64,000 nucleotides of DNA, taken from Eutrigla gurnardus (Eukaryota; Chordata; Actinopteri; Perciformes; Triglidae). A program made the translations under genes and the position numbers. The notes beneath the pieces were generated by a model. The model was given only the letters and a program-made list of their open reading frames with translations. It did no database searches and was not told where the DNA came from. Location: positions 15,980,820-16,044,819 of the forward strand of contig OY741285.1 of assembly GCA_963514095.1 (NCBI GenBank), in the 5' to 3' direction. Within the stretch, counting starts at the first letter, position 1; every line of letters starts with the position of its first letter. Shown here piece by piece: positions 10,921-23,600 of the stretch.

Positions 10921-12519
10921 AAACTGTAATTGTCTTAATTTTTCAAGTAAAACAATGTGGAATTACAAGGGATCAAAAAGGAATGCAACAAATGGAAGAG
11001 AGAGAGAGAAACAAAACAAAAATAAGACCATCACCATAAACTAGCCCCTCCCCCTGCCCCCAGATATCACCTCTGCTCAAAAATAGCTTAGACGAGTCCA
11101 AAAGTAAAATCGACAATTTACAGTCATCTTGAACTGTACCAGTAATTTTATTCACATATTTTTGTCCAAGTATTTTGTTTTTTATTTTTACATGAAGTGA
11201 TGGTGACAAAAAAACAAAAGGTGAACAAATAAAACATTAATTTGGTAGCACCGATGCACGGGGTGCTTTTCTTGATGTTCTCTGGGGTGTTTTTTCCGTT
11301 GGTTTGGCTGTTTTCATATTTAATTTTAAATAACGAATAAGAGAAGCTCGACACCCCGGCTTCAGGTGCTTCACAAGGCAATCGGAGGTTCAAACCCATT
11401 TGGCCAAAGAGGCACTCTTCAGTTTCAACATTTACTTGCCCTTTTGATATAAATACATGACAAAGTGGACCATGACTAACTGCCTTTGGGAAGATTAGGG
11501 GGGATTCTTTTGCTGCTCCATGTCTGGTGGGGAGCAAAGGTTTCAAGACAAAATTTGCAACTTCAATTAATACATTTTGAAACCGTAGAGATACATCGTG
11601 AGGTACCAGGAACCAATTAATAGACTCAAGTTGATGTAAAAAACTATTACTACACCACCAATGTACTCAAAAAGCTGAGGGCCACAATATCAGATGTGCA
11701 AATGAGAAAATGCAAGGCTGGATTTAAAAATGAATCCAATTAACAGAAACTGACACGGAAAAAAAAAAAAAAAAGATCGGGGGCCCAAGCAAAAAGACAA
11801 GCTCCAGCATAGTGCAGCAAAGATCTGATTGGCAGATCTGGTCTCTTCCTTAATACCCTGGAAGAAATAATAAAATATGCATAACTTATCAACTGACTAC
11901 AAAGAAACAACAGTCAGGACAGCTGACGAAAAACTCTCAAAACCAAAAAAAAAAAAAATCTCTAAAACCTCCAACTTACAATACAACTGGTCACTCATAA
12001 GTTTTTAATGTCACACTAATGACTTTTCATTTATGACCCCAGTAGAGGGCGCTGTTTAATCCCGTCTTAACACACAAAGATCTGAGTGTTCCAGTCTTTA
12101 ATGATTACAGTACATAATGTGAACTAACAAACTTGTATTACCTCTTGCACCTTTTGTCCCCCCTCAAGTCCCAGTGGTGAATTTATCCACTGTACCATCC
12201 TCTCCCGCCTGTTTACGGACGCACGACGACGGCGAGGGCGCCACATTTTTTTTATTTTTTATTTATTTTTTTTAAACCCGGCATCCCTGAGCCTTCCCCC
12301 GGCTGACAATGGCTGAGCTGGTGAGAGAGGACCAGCTCCAATTGGAAAGGGAGAGGGCCCAAGAGGCAGGGAGGTCCCTGGCTTGTGCAGCACTCGGCTC
12401 CCTTGCATTCATCAGAGTGCACACAAAGCAGCAACCTTGGAGGTCGTGACATGCTCTCGTATCGCACTCTGCGGCGGCACTCGTGTTCTCCATTGTTTTT
12501 CCCACTTTTGGCACTCTGA
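10921..12519 (-). other. srcap: srcap 3' UTR (probable)
   Basis: This 1.6-kb non-coding stretch holds A- and T-runs (11758-11775, 11945-11958, 12246-12273) and no protein signature on either strand. It follows directly on the srcap stop codon (TGA at 12522-12520, minus). Confidence 0.55.
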
Positions 12520-15500
12520 TCATGTCTTATTGTGACGGTGCTGACCGGAGGAGGAGCGGGTGCTGGCGGCGGGTGACCGGGCCTGCACCGCAGCGAGCGC
12601 CGCGACGCTGCGCAGCACCCTGTCCGGCGTCCCCTCCGTCCCTGAGCCGCTGGTCACCTCCTGCGATAGCCTGTGGGACCTCCTGTCCCTCTGACCCTCC
12701 CGGTGTCGGCCGTGCTTGTCTCTTTTGTCTCTGCTCTCCGCGCTGCGATCCCGCTCGCTGCCGGAGGAGGTGGCACGGGACTCTCTGTGCTCAGTGTTCT
12801 GAGAGCTGATGCTGTGCGTGCGTTGGCTGCTGTTGCTGCTGCTGCGGCTCCTGCTGCTGCGTCCGCCGCCCTCGCCGTCACTGCTCATGCTGCTGCAGGC
12901 GCTGTGGCCCCGGGACGAAGACTGCGCCTCTGCCTCGCCTTCCTTTCCCCCTGACGACTTCCTACTTCCCCTCTCCTTTTCCTCAGCTTTGCACCTCTTG
13001 TACTCCCCTTCCAGGGGTGGAACCAGAGAACCGGGGCACTGTCTGGTGGAGCGGGAGGCAGAACGGATCGTCTGATTGGGTGCCGAGGGTTTGCTGCCAC
13101 TGCTTTTGTTATTAGTGAGATTGACAGAGTTGCTCTGAGGGGAGGCTGGCACACTTTTGCTTTTAGGCTTTTGGTTCTTGTCAGCAGAGGAGGCCTTCGC
13201 CCCGGGGTCTCTCCGAGTGGTGTGGCCCGGAGTATCCACTCTACCTTTCATTGCAAGGAGCTTGGCTGCCGCATTGAGCGCAGAGCACCTCTTCCCCAGA
13301 ACCTCGGGCTCAGGAGGCAATGGAGGTGCATTGTTCGTCTGAGCTTTACTCTCCTGTGGAGGCTGAGATCCCGCAGACTTCCTGGTGATCCTCACAGAAG
13401 ACGTATCGCTGCCCGACTCTCCACCTGTGGACGTGTTGGCGTTGTTTGATGCGTTTCTGTCGGAGCCACGCGCCGTTTTCTTCCCTTGCTGGCTGTTGCC
13501 CTTTTCCCTTTCCTGATCTTGTCGCCCACGCTTGTCTGAGCGAGTCAACCGGTGCTCCTTCCTGCTCTTGGCGTCGTCAGAGTCCGAGGAGGAGGAAGAA
13601 GACCTTGAACGCCTTCCCCGAGAGGTGAGCGCCTTCTCCCCGCCTTCCTCTTCCTCCTCGCCGCCCTCTTTGTTCCTCTCCTCCTCCCCCGTTTCTGAGG
13701 TGGCCTCCGTTCGCCTCTTCTTGGCGGGATGTCGGTTCTCGTATGTCCTCTTGTGGTGAGCGTGGCGAGTGAGGGTTGACGTAGAGCAGCCAGACGACGA
13801 TGAGGAGGAGTGAGCGGACTCCTGGCTGCTCTGGCGACTGAGAGGCCTTTTCTGGATCGGGGTTTTCTGATCTTCAATAGTTTTCTCCGCCACCTGTAGC
13901 TGTTCGTCTCTGTCTGCTCCTTCCCTTCCTGAATCAAAGTCTTTGGTCTCGGAGGAACTCTCCACCTTTCTCCTTTTAGGTTGGGACTTACAGAAGTCCT
14001 CCTCCTTTTCATCATCCTCCTCCTTGCTAGTCCCGGTGCCAGTTTCCACGGCATCTATCTCAATTTCTGTCACCGTCTCCGGGTCACTTTTGGATGCAGA
14101 CGCTTCCTGCGTTGGATCTAAAGATTGTTGCACAGAACACAAAAGACGAGTGGAAACAGATGTGGGGATCTGGGCCTCTATATGTGCTGGTATGGGCACA
14201 TCACTGGATGCAGAGTTTTTTTCTTGCAAGGAAATCACTTCAGGAGTTTGCGTGGCGGATGCGGGAGTAACGGTTTCTGTGGGGTCAGCTGCTTCTGTTG
14301 CGACTGACACAGGGGCGGATGGGGTAGGTAATGCTTGGGTAGTCGTGACAACGTTTGTGGTAGCAGCTGTGATGGACTCTTCTGGGGGTGATGTAGTTGT
14401 GACTGTTGGTGATGGAGCTGGCGTACATGGTGTTACTGGAGGTGGGATCTGGACAGTCTTTTCTGCAGTTGTGGCAGGTGGAGTTGAAGTTGTGAGTTCT
14501 TTGGAAGGAGCTGCTGCTGCTGCTGCAACAATGGGGGTCGTTACTTGGACTTTATCTGCTGGGGGTGCTGTTACTGTAACCGTCTTTGCCTCGACCCTGG
14601 TTCTCACACTGGCAGACGTAGCTGGGGAAGGACTGCAGGTTGGGGTTGGTACAGCGGCAGGTTTTGCTGTGGATGGGTCAACCACTGAAACAGCCGTTTC
14701 CTGCTCACGTGCAGCCACTTGAACCGTCGTCGTGGTCGAGGCAGGTTTGTCGGTCGTCACATTAGTCCTCGTTTGGGCCAAAGAACATGCGACTGTATTT
14801 GCAGCAGAGGATGAGACTGTCGATACTGATGGTGTAGAAGCAGACGTGGTTGGACTTGCAGTGGGAACTGTGCTGGAATTTGAGGAACAAGCTTGGACTG
14901 TTTTTACGGTTGGTGTCGTCATAACTGTTGCTGTAGTGGGGGAAGATGATGAGGTTGGTAAGGGTGGAGCTGGAGCAGAGGTTACAAGCCCAGAGATAGT
15001 AGTTACAACAGCTGGGGTAGCAGTGACAACAGCTGGGGTAGAGGTGACAACAGCTGGGGTAGAGGTGACAACAGCTGGGGTAGAGGTGACAACAGCTGGG
15101 GTAGCGGTGACAACAGCTGGGGTAGCGGTGACAACAGCTGGGGTAGCGGTGACAACTGCTGGGGTAGCGGTGACAACTGCTGGGGTAGCGGTGACAATAG
15201 CTGGGGTAGCGGTGACAACAGCTGGGGTAGCAGTGACAACAGCTGGGGTAGAGGTGACAACAGCTGGGGTAGAGGTGACAACAGCTGGGGTAGAGGTGAC
15301 AACAGCTGGGGTAGACGCTGTAGATGACCCGGCACAGTTTTTTGGTGAATCCTTTACAGCAGTAGTTGTAGTTGTGAATGATTTCACTGTAGTGGTGACT
15401 GCTGGTGCGACGCTGACTGTTTTTGATATAATGTCAGTAGCTGTCATGGTAGTCATCGTGGCAGGGACTGATGCTGGAACAGCTTTGGCAGCCATGGCAG

Positions 15501-17607
15501 AACACGACCCGGGCGATGGAGTGGTAGCAGCTGGCGTAGCAACTGCGGTGGTCTTGTGAGGTCCGGTTGTTTGCAAACCTGTTGTAGAAACTGACGGTTT
15601 GGGCTCCACTGGAGCTTTAGAAGAAGCAGTGGAAACCACAAGTGTTGGGTGTTTACCTGTGAGAGTCGATTGCAGGCAGGCAGGTGGCGATGGAGTTACT
15701 GTGGTGAGTGTAGCAGGGGGTGGGATAATAGACGTAGACAGCGTGACAGAGGATGCTTGAGTTGATGCCGGGTCTGGGCTTAGAACTGGAGCTGGAGCGG
15801 TACCAACACACTGAGCGGAGGTTGATGTGGAAGCAACCACAGGACGGTGTTCAGTGGACGCTTGCACCGAAGAGGTGACCGGTGTGGAATCTATATCTGT
15901 TGTTGTGAGTTCTCGAGCTGGTTTTGGGCTGCAAGCAACCACCGAAGCCTCAGTCTGAGTGTCAGTTTGCTCAGCTTTGGTGGACTGGGAGGCCTGCTTT
16001 GGTGCGGCAACAGCAGCTTTAGGGGTTTCCGACTTGTTGGGACACGGGACAGTTGGCTCTATGCGAGCTTCATTTTTTGATACATCAGGTACACCCGGAG
16101 TGGTGGTCTCATTTTTAGAGTTCTGTTCTTCACTGACAGTTTCTGACACCATGTTTGTGGAGTCTTTGCGAGGACGACCCCGCTTACGTTTTGGAGAGAG
16201 AGGGGGGTTCCCGTCTTCGCCCGTTGAGGTGGGCTGTGGAGAAGGGGCCACCGCGTTGTCGGGCTCAGGTAACTTGGGTGGAGTCTTAGGGGGCCGGCCC
16301 CTCTTTCTTTTCAAAGGTGCCACGAGAGCATTCACGCTGGACTCTGTAGAGGTCGTATCTTTGCCCGGCGGCATCTCAGTTTTTCTGGACTGGTTGCCCC
16401 CCCTCCCTCGACCCAGATGCTGCTGCAGCTCTCCCAGCTGGGCGGCCATGCGGGATTCAGTTTCCAGCCGGCGGCGCACAGGAAGGTTTCTCAGCACGGG
16501 CATGTCAGGAGAAAGATGGGGTGGGGAGTACGGAGGGTAACTCCTGACAGGAGGTGGGTGTACAGACGGACTAGGAGTAGAGTCTTGGTCCTGAGATTTG
16601 GTAACGGCCCCTTTAGTTTTTCCATCAGGGCTTGGCGATGTAGTGTCTTTGTTCGATTCGTCGACGAATCCGGCAGTGTTCTCCTCCACCGCCGCCGCCG
16701 CCGCCACCTCCTCTGAAGAAGCTCCGCCTCCAGTGCCGCTTCCTCGCCGCCTCCTCCTCCTCGGCTCCTTGTCCTCCACCACCGTGACCAGCCTCCCCGG
16801 AAGTTTGCGCAGGACTTTTGCTGAGGGGGAGTCTTCAACCAGGCCCCGCAGGACCTCGCCGTCTGCTGACTGACGCTTGCGAGGCGACCGGGAGCTAGTG
16901 GAGGGGGGAGACATGGTGCTGTGGTCTTTGGCGTCATCATCTTTTGCCTGATGATCCACTGGGCAGCTGGATTCTAACGATGACTCCGACACCCTCCTTT
17001 CACTGTCCCCCTCTGTCTCCTCCCTGCAGGCTTTAGAGGTCTTGCCGTCAGTCTCGCCGACACACTGTTGTTTCCCTTCAGACGGAGAGGTTGCAGGAGG
17101 GGAAGGCACTGGACTGGAATGGGAGCGGTTTGGCAGAGTCCTGGTTTTGACGGTCTGGTGATCTCTGGCAGGAGACGAGGCTTTTGATGATTTGGAGGAG
17201 TCTTGAAGCCTGGTCGATGAGGAGGTTTTGTGGTGGTCAGTGCGGGACGGGGTGGTAGACATGGCACCGGTGTCTTTGGCAGCTCCTCGTCCTCTCAGAC
17301 CACCGCGGAGTCTTTCAGGCACTTCTTTTGGGGTTGTAGGCTCAGGCTCAGTTTCTGGCGAGGCCCCACGCAGACGACCGCTGGTCCTCGTAGAGGTCAC
17401 AATCTTGTCTTTGTCCTTGTCCTTGTCTTTGTCCTTGTCCTTGTCCTTGTCTTTGTCCTTGGGTTTACGGCCTCTGCGAGCTGGCTGAGTGGGCTCCACA
17501 GTAGCCGGCGGAGACAGAAAGTCGTCGTCGTCATCAGTTGAAGCATGGAGCTTTAGGCCCTCTTCCTTGGCCTGGTCCAGGCCCTTCCTGGCCGCCTCCA
17601 CTTGCTC
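12520..17607 (-). CDS. srcap: srcap last coding exon: AT-hooks and low-complexity C-terminus
   Basis: This single 5,088-bp exon encodes the last 1,695 residues plus the stop. It starts EQVEAARKGLDQAKEEG, matching the human region just after the motor. AT-hook-type motifs lie at about 17457-17480 (RRGRKPK), 16290-16317 (KRKRGRPPK) and 16170-16195 (KRKRGRPRK). VLRKLPGRLVTVVE, which human SRCAP also has, is at about 16770-16825. The rest is Ser/Thr/Pro-rich, with a (DK)n run, a 15-fold TPAVVT repeat and an Arg/Ser/Glu-rich tail. The end, RVLRSVAAL...QHRHNKT, loosely parallels the human ending. DNA binding by AT-hooks is known for this family; the tail is probably disordered. Confidence 0.93.
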   Translation of the reverse strand, partial: EQVEAARKGLDQAKEEGLKLHASTDDDDDFLSPPATVEPTQPARRGRKPKDKDKDKDKDKDKDKDKDKIVTSTRTSGRLRGASPETEPEPTTPKEVPERLRGGLRGRGAAKDTGAMSTTPSRTDHHKTSSSTRLQDSSKSSKASSPARDHQTVKTRTLPNRSHSSPVPSPPATSPSEGKQQCVGETDGKTSKACREETEGDSERRVSESSLESSCPVDHQAKDDDAKDHSTMSPPSTSSRSPRKRQSADGEVLRGLVEDSPSAKVLRKLPGRLVTVVEDKEPRRRRRRGSGTGGGASSEEVAAAAAVEENTAGFVDESNKDTTSPSPDGKTKGAVTKSQDQDSTPSPSVHPPPVRSYPPYSPPHLSPDMPVLRNLPVRRRLETESRMAAQLGELQQHLGRGRGGNQSRKTEMPPGKDTTSTESSVNALVAPLKRKRGRPPKTPPKLPEPDNAVAPSPQPTSTGEDGNPPLSPKRKRGRPRKDSTNMVSETVSEEQNSKNETTTPGVPDVSKNEARIEPTVPCPNKSETPKAAVAAPKQASQSTKAEQTDTQTEASVVACSPKPARELTTTDIDSTPVTSSVQASTEHRPVVASTSTSAQCVGTAPAPVLSPDPASTQASSVTLSTSIIPPPATLTTVTPSPPACLQSTLTGKHPTLVVSTASSKAPVEPKPSVSTTGLQTTGPHKTTAVATPAATTPSPGSCSAMAAKAVPASVPATMTTMTATDIISKTVSVAPAVTTTVKSFTTTTTAVKDSPKNCAGSSTASTPAVVTSTPAVVTSTPAVVTSTPAVVTATPAVVTATPAIVTATPAVVTATPAVVTATPAVVTATPAVVTATPAVVTSTPAVVTSTPAVVTSTPAVVTATPAVVTTISGLVTSAPAPPLPTSSSSPTTATVMTTPTVKTVQACSSNSSTVPTASPTTSASTPSVSTVSSSAANTVACSLAQTRTNVTTDKPASTTTTVQVAAREQETAVSVVDPSTAKPAAVPTPTCSPSPATSASVRTRVEAKTVTVTAPPADKVQVTTPIVAAAAAAPSKELTTSTPPATTAEKTVQIPPPVTPCTPAPSPTVTTTSPPEESITAATTNVVTTTQALPTPSAPVSVATEAADPTETVTPASATQTPEVISLQEKNSASSDVPIPAHIEAQIPTSVSTRLLCSVQQSLDPTQEASASKSDPETVTEIEIDAVETGTGTSKEEDDEKEEDFCKSQPKRRKVESSSETKDFDSGREGADRDEQLQVAEKTIEDQKTPIQKRPLSRQSSQESAHSSSSSSGCSTSTLTRHAHHKRTYENRHPAKKRRTEATSETGEEERNKEGGEEEEEGGEKALTSRGRRSRSSSSSSDSDDAKSRKEHRLTRSDKRGRQDQEREKGNSQQGKKTARGSDRNASNNANTSTGGESGSDTSSVRITRKSAGSQPPQESKAQTNNAPPLPPEPEVLGKRCSALNAAAKLLAMKGRVDTPGHTTRRDPGAKASSADKNQKPKSKSVPASPQSNSVNLTNNKSSGSKPSAPNQTIRSASRSTRQCPGSLVPPLEGEYKRCKAEEKERGSRKSSGGKEGEAEAQSSSRGHSACSSMSSDGEGGGRSSRSRSSSNSSQRTHSISSQNTEHRESRATSSGSERDRSAESRDKRDKHGRHREGQRDRRSHRLSQEVTSGSGTEGTPDRVLRSVAALAAVQARSPAASTRSSSGQHRHNKT

Positions 17608-20600
17608 CTAAAGACACACACAACAGAGTTTTACAAGTTTGGTTTTGCTCCTTACGTGAAGATTTTCTGTTTCACAGTTTTAGATCATTGTAAGTTCAAC
17701 ATCTTTGGGTTTTGGACCGTTTACCAGACAATATGAAGATAACCACTAGTTGCAGCCATATTATTTACTTCATCATCAATGTGTTATTTTGTACGCACTT
17801 GTACCTTTACGTTGAGGATTGTAATTAAGATGATAAGAGCTAATGAGATAAAAATGTGTTATTTCATATAAACAATGAAGACGTGGCATTACCTCCGCTT
17901 GCTTCAACTCCTCTTTGCACACGTCTTCCAACGAGGCTTCCAAGAAGTTCATGGCGTAGCGTTCAATGGGAGTGAGCTAGAGATAAACAAAGCATAAGGG
18001 AAGTTATCTTAGCATAAAACAATCATAGATGTGATGTAGACATATAGCAGGAATTACCCCCCCTCATCTTCACTGACAACTTTATTTATATAAAAAAATG
18101 TATATTCCTGCTATTAAAGAGCTCAAACCAATATTAATTACCTGCTCCACCAGAGCAGCTATTTCCTGCTCGGCCTTTGAAAGCTCCTCCACCTCCTCCT
18201 GTTCCCCTCCATCATCCAGTGGGATGTTCTCGTTGAACTCCGCCAACTCTGCCACCTGCTCTGCTTTGGCCTGTGAGGCGGCGACTATGTCCTCCTCGTC
18301 CTCGGCACGACACAAGGCCTGCAACATTCATTTCAAGAGTTTAAGGTTATTACATTAGGAGGAAATCCCAAAAATACAACACGATACTTAGAATGAGAAA
18401 AGACGTTAACAGATTATTGATGCATTTAGTAAAAATGGGGAGTATTATAAAAAAAGGCATTATTTTTTTATGTAAAACACACTGCAAATGATCTAGATTT
18501 GAACCCAGTTAATCAAGATTCATCTTTTTTTGCCGATAGGTATCCCGACGTGAAAAGACTGAAATGAGCTAACCGCTTGGATCTCTGGTCTCGCAATCGT
18601 AACACAGGACAAACTGGATTAATTTTATTTAAGTTAGTTGGGTACAGCTACTAATAATAGTAATAAGTACCAAATTATTTGAGGGTCCCTGGATGATGAT
18701 GATGGCGTTTTGAACTGCAATATCAATGCCTTTTCTGCTTATTTTTTATATTCACTTTTTTTTTTTTTTTTTTTTTTTAATAATAGTATGCAACAAGGAG
18801 ATTGTTCAACCCTGTTCTGTCGTGGTAAAGTGTTCATGGTCTTTAATCATTTCCAAATGTTTGGTGCTTCATGCAGAACATCATGTTGGTGACATGTGAC
18901 CAACCTGCTCCAGGATGGTGGTGCTCTGCTTGTTGCCGGCCTCCTCCTCCTCGGCCTGTGGCACCGCCAGCTCCACCACCGCCTCCTTCTTCTCCCCCTC
19001 GCTCATATCAAACAGATCTCGGATGGTTTGCTGAGGAACAAAGCGAAAAAAACGAGACGCATTCAGGGAAAAAAGGTTCTCTGTACTTGACGAAGACAAA
19101 AATAAATAAGGAGGCACTTGAACGGCTTAGCATCCCGACATCAATAAACACTGAAAAGAACAGTTATGCCAATGGTGTCATTACTTCGATGCGTTAAAAA
19201 CGACTCGTGGCAACACTTTAACGGTAGACCTGAACACATTTAATGGAGGAGGAAGACCTGAGTTTAGGCAGTGAAAAACATTTCTTTGTGCAGGCAATGA
19301 GAAGAGAGAAATAATACACTTTTATATGATGTGTAACTGGGACTACAAACAGGGAGACGTGGTAAAACAGGTCTTATCCTATGTATCATTTAAAGGAGAA
19401 CCCTTATTTCATAAAGTGGGATATGATGTTAAAACAAAGGCCATTCTTGTCTAAATAAATAAGCAATGTCGTGGCAAAGTAGATCCACTGTACCTGTTTG
19501 AAGAATGCTGTGGTAAAGTTCCCTCCTTCGATAGCCATATCCCCCAGCATCCTCTTCTGATTGGCTTTCTTTAAAATGTTCTCCTCCACTGTTCGCTCAC
19601 TGATCAGTCTATAGACGAACATTTAAAAAAAACAAAAACATTAATATGTTATTGAAATCACAGCCTTCAAATAACACTGGTACGGTTGGTCTCACCACCG
19701 TATGTCTAGTTTTTCTCCATCATATGCCATCTATCTTCACTTTCACTGCTTCCTCGTCTCACAATTGTGAGGAAATATATAAATTCAAGTGTTTAAAAGT
19801 CAAAATCAAATAGCAGCTGCAGCGTTAACCATATGTGACAGTTGCTCCTGCTCATTCCTGTTAATGTAAATCCACTTTAACGCTGACGTCACCTGTAGAT
19901 GTGGACGTCTCTGGTCTGGCCGATTCGGTGGCAGCGGTCCTGCGCCTGAGCGTCCATGGTGGGGTTCCAGTCACTGTCGTAGAACACCACCGTGTCGGCC
20001 CCCGTCAGGTTCACCCCTACACCTCCACTGCGAGTCGACAGAATGAAGCAGAAAATCCGTCGATCTGCATTGAAGCGCTCCATTAGCGACTGGAGGAAGA
20101 AGATGATGCACAGAAAATTTGCATTAGAGACATCAGACTAGACCCTGAATGTTTTTTCCTTTCTATATATATTAAAAACAACACAAACACTAATTATATT
20201 TTCCATAAGTGGTCATTTGAAAGGCGCATCAGCACCAACCTGTCTCTGCTCCACACGGGTGCTGCCATCCAGACGGAGGTAGATGTGTCCATGGTAGTTG
20301 AGGAATTGCTCCAGCACGTCCAACATTCTTGTCATCTGCGTGAAGATCAACACTCTGTGGCCTCCCGTCTTCAGCTTTCGCAGCAAAGTGTGGAGAGTCT
20401 GCAGCTTACCTGCATATAGGAGGCATGCAAATGAATCAGGAGCGCAAACAACAGTAGTGAATTGGCAGAACACATGATAATATAAAACCAGGCAAGTACA
20501 GGGAGCTTTGGAGGATGGTCTTTAACAGATTGAGGAAAAAGGTCATCAATGGATGCAATTAATTACTTTGTAGATAAATAATGAGTACGAGGCGTGAAGT

Positions 20601-23600
20601 GAGGAAAGTCTAGATTTTCTTTTGTGCGTTTATTACTTAAGGTCATAAACAAAACAGAGAAAAGCATTAAAATTCAGACAAACAGAAAAATGAGCACCAG
20701 TCTATTTCTCGTTCGCCCCTCGGGGCTTCCACAGCCATCAAATTAATTCCAAACAAACTCAAAGCAAATTTTTAAAAAAGGGTGCATTTGGAGTTTTTCT
20801 GCTCTTGGCATCAAACTTACCACAATCATACTGTATGAGCCTCAGGTCCGGGAACTGGGTCCTCATGCAACACTGAATGCGATGCAGACTGCGGGTAAGC
20901 GGAGTGACTTGAGTTGACAGCAAAGTAGAAAAGACCGCCTGCTTGTGGCTCAGAGAGGGAGGAGGATGGCAGCAGTGCATGGAGATCGGAGGGGCCTCCA
21001 CGGGGGGAATCGCAAACGTAAACCTAAAAAACGGGATCAATGACAACAGTCAAGTCCTATCTTTCCTCGTAAATTAAAGCAAGGCACGGCAGCCGATCAG
21101 CTGCTGAGTCCTCTACCTGTCCACGATGTCGTTGAGCAGCTCCAGTCTGTCGTCGATGCTGTGGATGGCCCCCCGCACGGCGCGACTCTGAAACCAGTAG
21201 TCGTATTTGTTTTGCCACTGAGCGAAGGTGGTGCTGCTGTGACCCGATCGGCCCCACTCCCCCCCGGGGCTCAGGGCGGCCGGCGAGGGCCGGGCGCCGG
21301 GGAGAAAAGTCAGGAAGTTCAAAACCTCACGGCCGTACATGGGCTTGGCCCCGCAGTGGTTCTCGTTGACTCGGATGATGAAGTCCAGTTGGCTGTCCCG
21401 CTGCCGTTTGTGGCTGTCTGTCAGCCACGCCTGTTAATAAGAGGGGGAACATTAGGACGGTAAAGAGCTGGACCACGAGGCTAAAACGGCATCGATTGTA
21501 GTTCCAATAGAAAACTTAATGTGCTGTTCAAACGTGTGATGAGAGAAAGCTCCTTAAATATGGAAGAATGTAACCGCTAAAGTATGGGGGCCTGTTTATG
21601 ATCAGCATCAAGAGGTAGAACTTGCCATGTGGAAAGGAGAGCGCGGAGGTTGCCGAGGAACTCTCCTGGGCGGAGGGAAGGCTTTTCCGCTGGTGCTGGG
21701 CCTCAACTTTGTGGTAACCGGTGTATGACCACTGCTGCCTTCGCGTGGTGAAGCTGAAGACTTGGACGCCGAGGATGAGGAGGTCACCTGAACTGGAGCT
21801 GAAGGGGGGCGGGGAGAGAGCAGAGCGATGTAAACACCCTTAGATCTTCTTTCATTTCTCCCCAAAAAACTAAACATCAGGCTGTCAGGTCGGCTCTATG
21901 AAAGCTTTACAATCAGTGAATGTATTCTTGGAAAAGTAACTTCTTCTGACTTTTAACTTGGGGCAGACAGGATTTTAATTTATTTTATAAAAATTAGATA
22001 CCTCGCAACAACTTGTGTTGTGCATTTACTTGTTACTTAGGGAAACGGCATGTTTTATATCCACAGTGGTAACCTGGCTACTATAAATCTGTACATGCAG
22101 CAGTTCAGTACCAGATTTTTCCCGACCTAAATTTGGAACCCCAGCTCACTTATTTGAACTGAATTAGTGATAGAAGACTTGGCTCGGAAATATTTTTTTT
22201 CTTGCTGTGTGTCACCATGAGGTGCAGTGAGGAGGAGGAGGAGGAGGAGGAGGAGGAGGAGGAGGTAGACGGCACAAATGTATCTGAATAAAATAGTAAA
22301 ATGTTCAACTATGAAAATGTACGTATTCAGACTTCTCAAGGCTGGTTTCTCCGACTCTTTTGATATAAATTCAAGGTTGCATCGATCTTTAACCGCTTGC
22401 AGTCTATGCTCACACTCTATATGCGTACTTGTAATATGACAATTAATAACCTGGTTACCTTTACATATGGACGTCTTCATTCGTCAGGCAACATCTACTT
22501 TCTTTAACACCCCAGTTATGGAAAATTAGGTTCCTCATTTATACAACATTTCAGAAATTAGCTTCCTTCCTCCCTTTTTTGTTTTTTTATGACAAAACCA
22601 CAACACAAATTATTATTCAGAGTACTGTTTTACGTCTTAAACGACATCTGAATCTTTAAATATATTAACTGGCTTTGTCCTTTATTTGCCTTAATTTGCA
22701 TGACATCTGGTACTCTAAGCGGATTAAAAAACTGGAGTGGAATGGCAGGAACGGAAAAAATATACAAAGTCTTAACTGCAATAATGTTCTGACCCAGTTC
22801 TGCTCACCACACGTGCACACGCCGTCGTGAATTATACCTCAGAGAAAATAAAAAGCTAGAGCTCGTTCTCTCACCTGGCTGCTCCGCGCTCGACGGAGGA
22901 GGAGGAGGCACTACTTTGAGGACGGGGCGAGGGGGGTGGGGCTGGTTCGGGGTTGAGCTCGGGTTTCCGGCCGGAGCTATGGTGTAGTGGGCAGTGGCGG
23001 GGCCGGGGGTGCGCTGGGCAATCTGCAGCGGGGCAGTGGTTCTGACGGGGGCTGTGACGGTGTGGGGGTGCAGGGAAGGGGAGGTAAGAGGAACAGCACG
23101 AGGGGAAGGGGCCACTGCCAGCGTGGGCACAGGCCCGTCCTTGCCTGCTGCCTGGCGCACCACAATCTTCACGACACCGGGGCTGCTCACCATGGAGGGG
23201 GCCACTGAGGAAACATGGAAACAAGGCTTGTTAAAAGGGTATCGGGCCACAAAAACTGGCTTTAAATGACATCTTCTTAAGCATAAGAGTCAATAGTTAA
23301 TTATTTGGCCAATTCAGACGTTCACTTAAGACCTAGGGATTATTTAGGGCATACCTATATGAAAGCCATTAATATAATAAAATGACTTTCTTAAGAGGCA
23401 GACCGTGAAAGAGAGGGTTAAAAACCTTGCACTGAGGCATTGTGGGGCAGCCGATTAGGTGGAGCAGGGGGGGTGTTGCTCTGGACAGCCACCTGGGCCG
23501 GCTGGCTAATGAGGTGGTGCTGCACCCCGCTGGACACCAGGTGCACCACATTACCTGAAGAGAGTGAGACGGGTTCTAATCAGGGACTATTTTTTCTCCT

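Noticed and set aside
13943..15559. Plus-strand open frames of about 260-275 residues opposite srcap
   Set aside because: They are antisense shadows of the low-complexity srcap last exon and its 21-bp repeat; no splice or promoter signal supports them.
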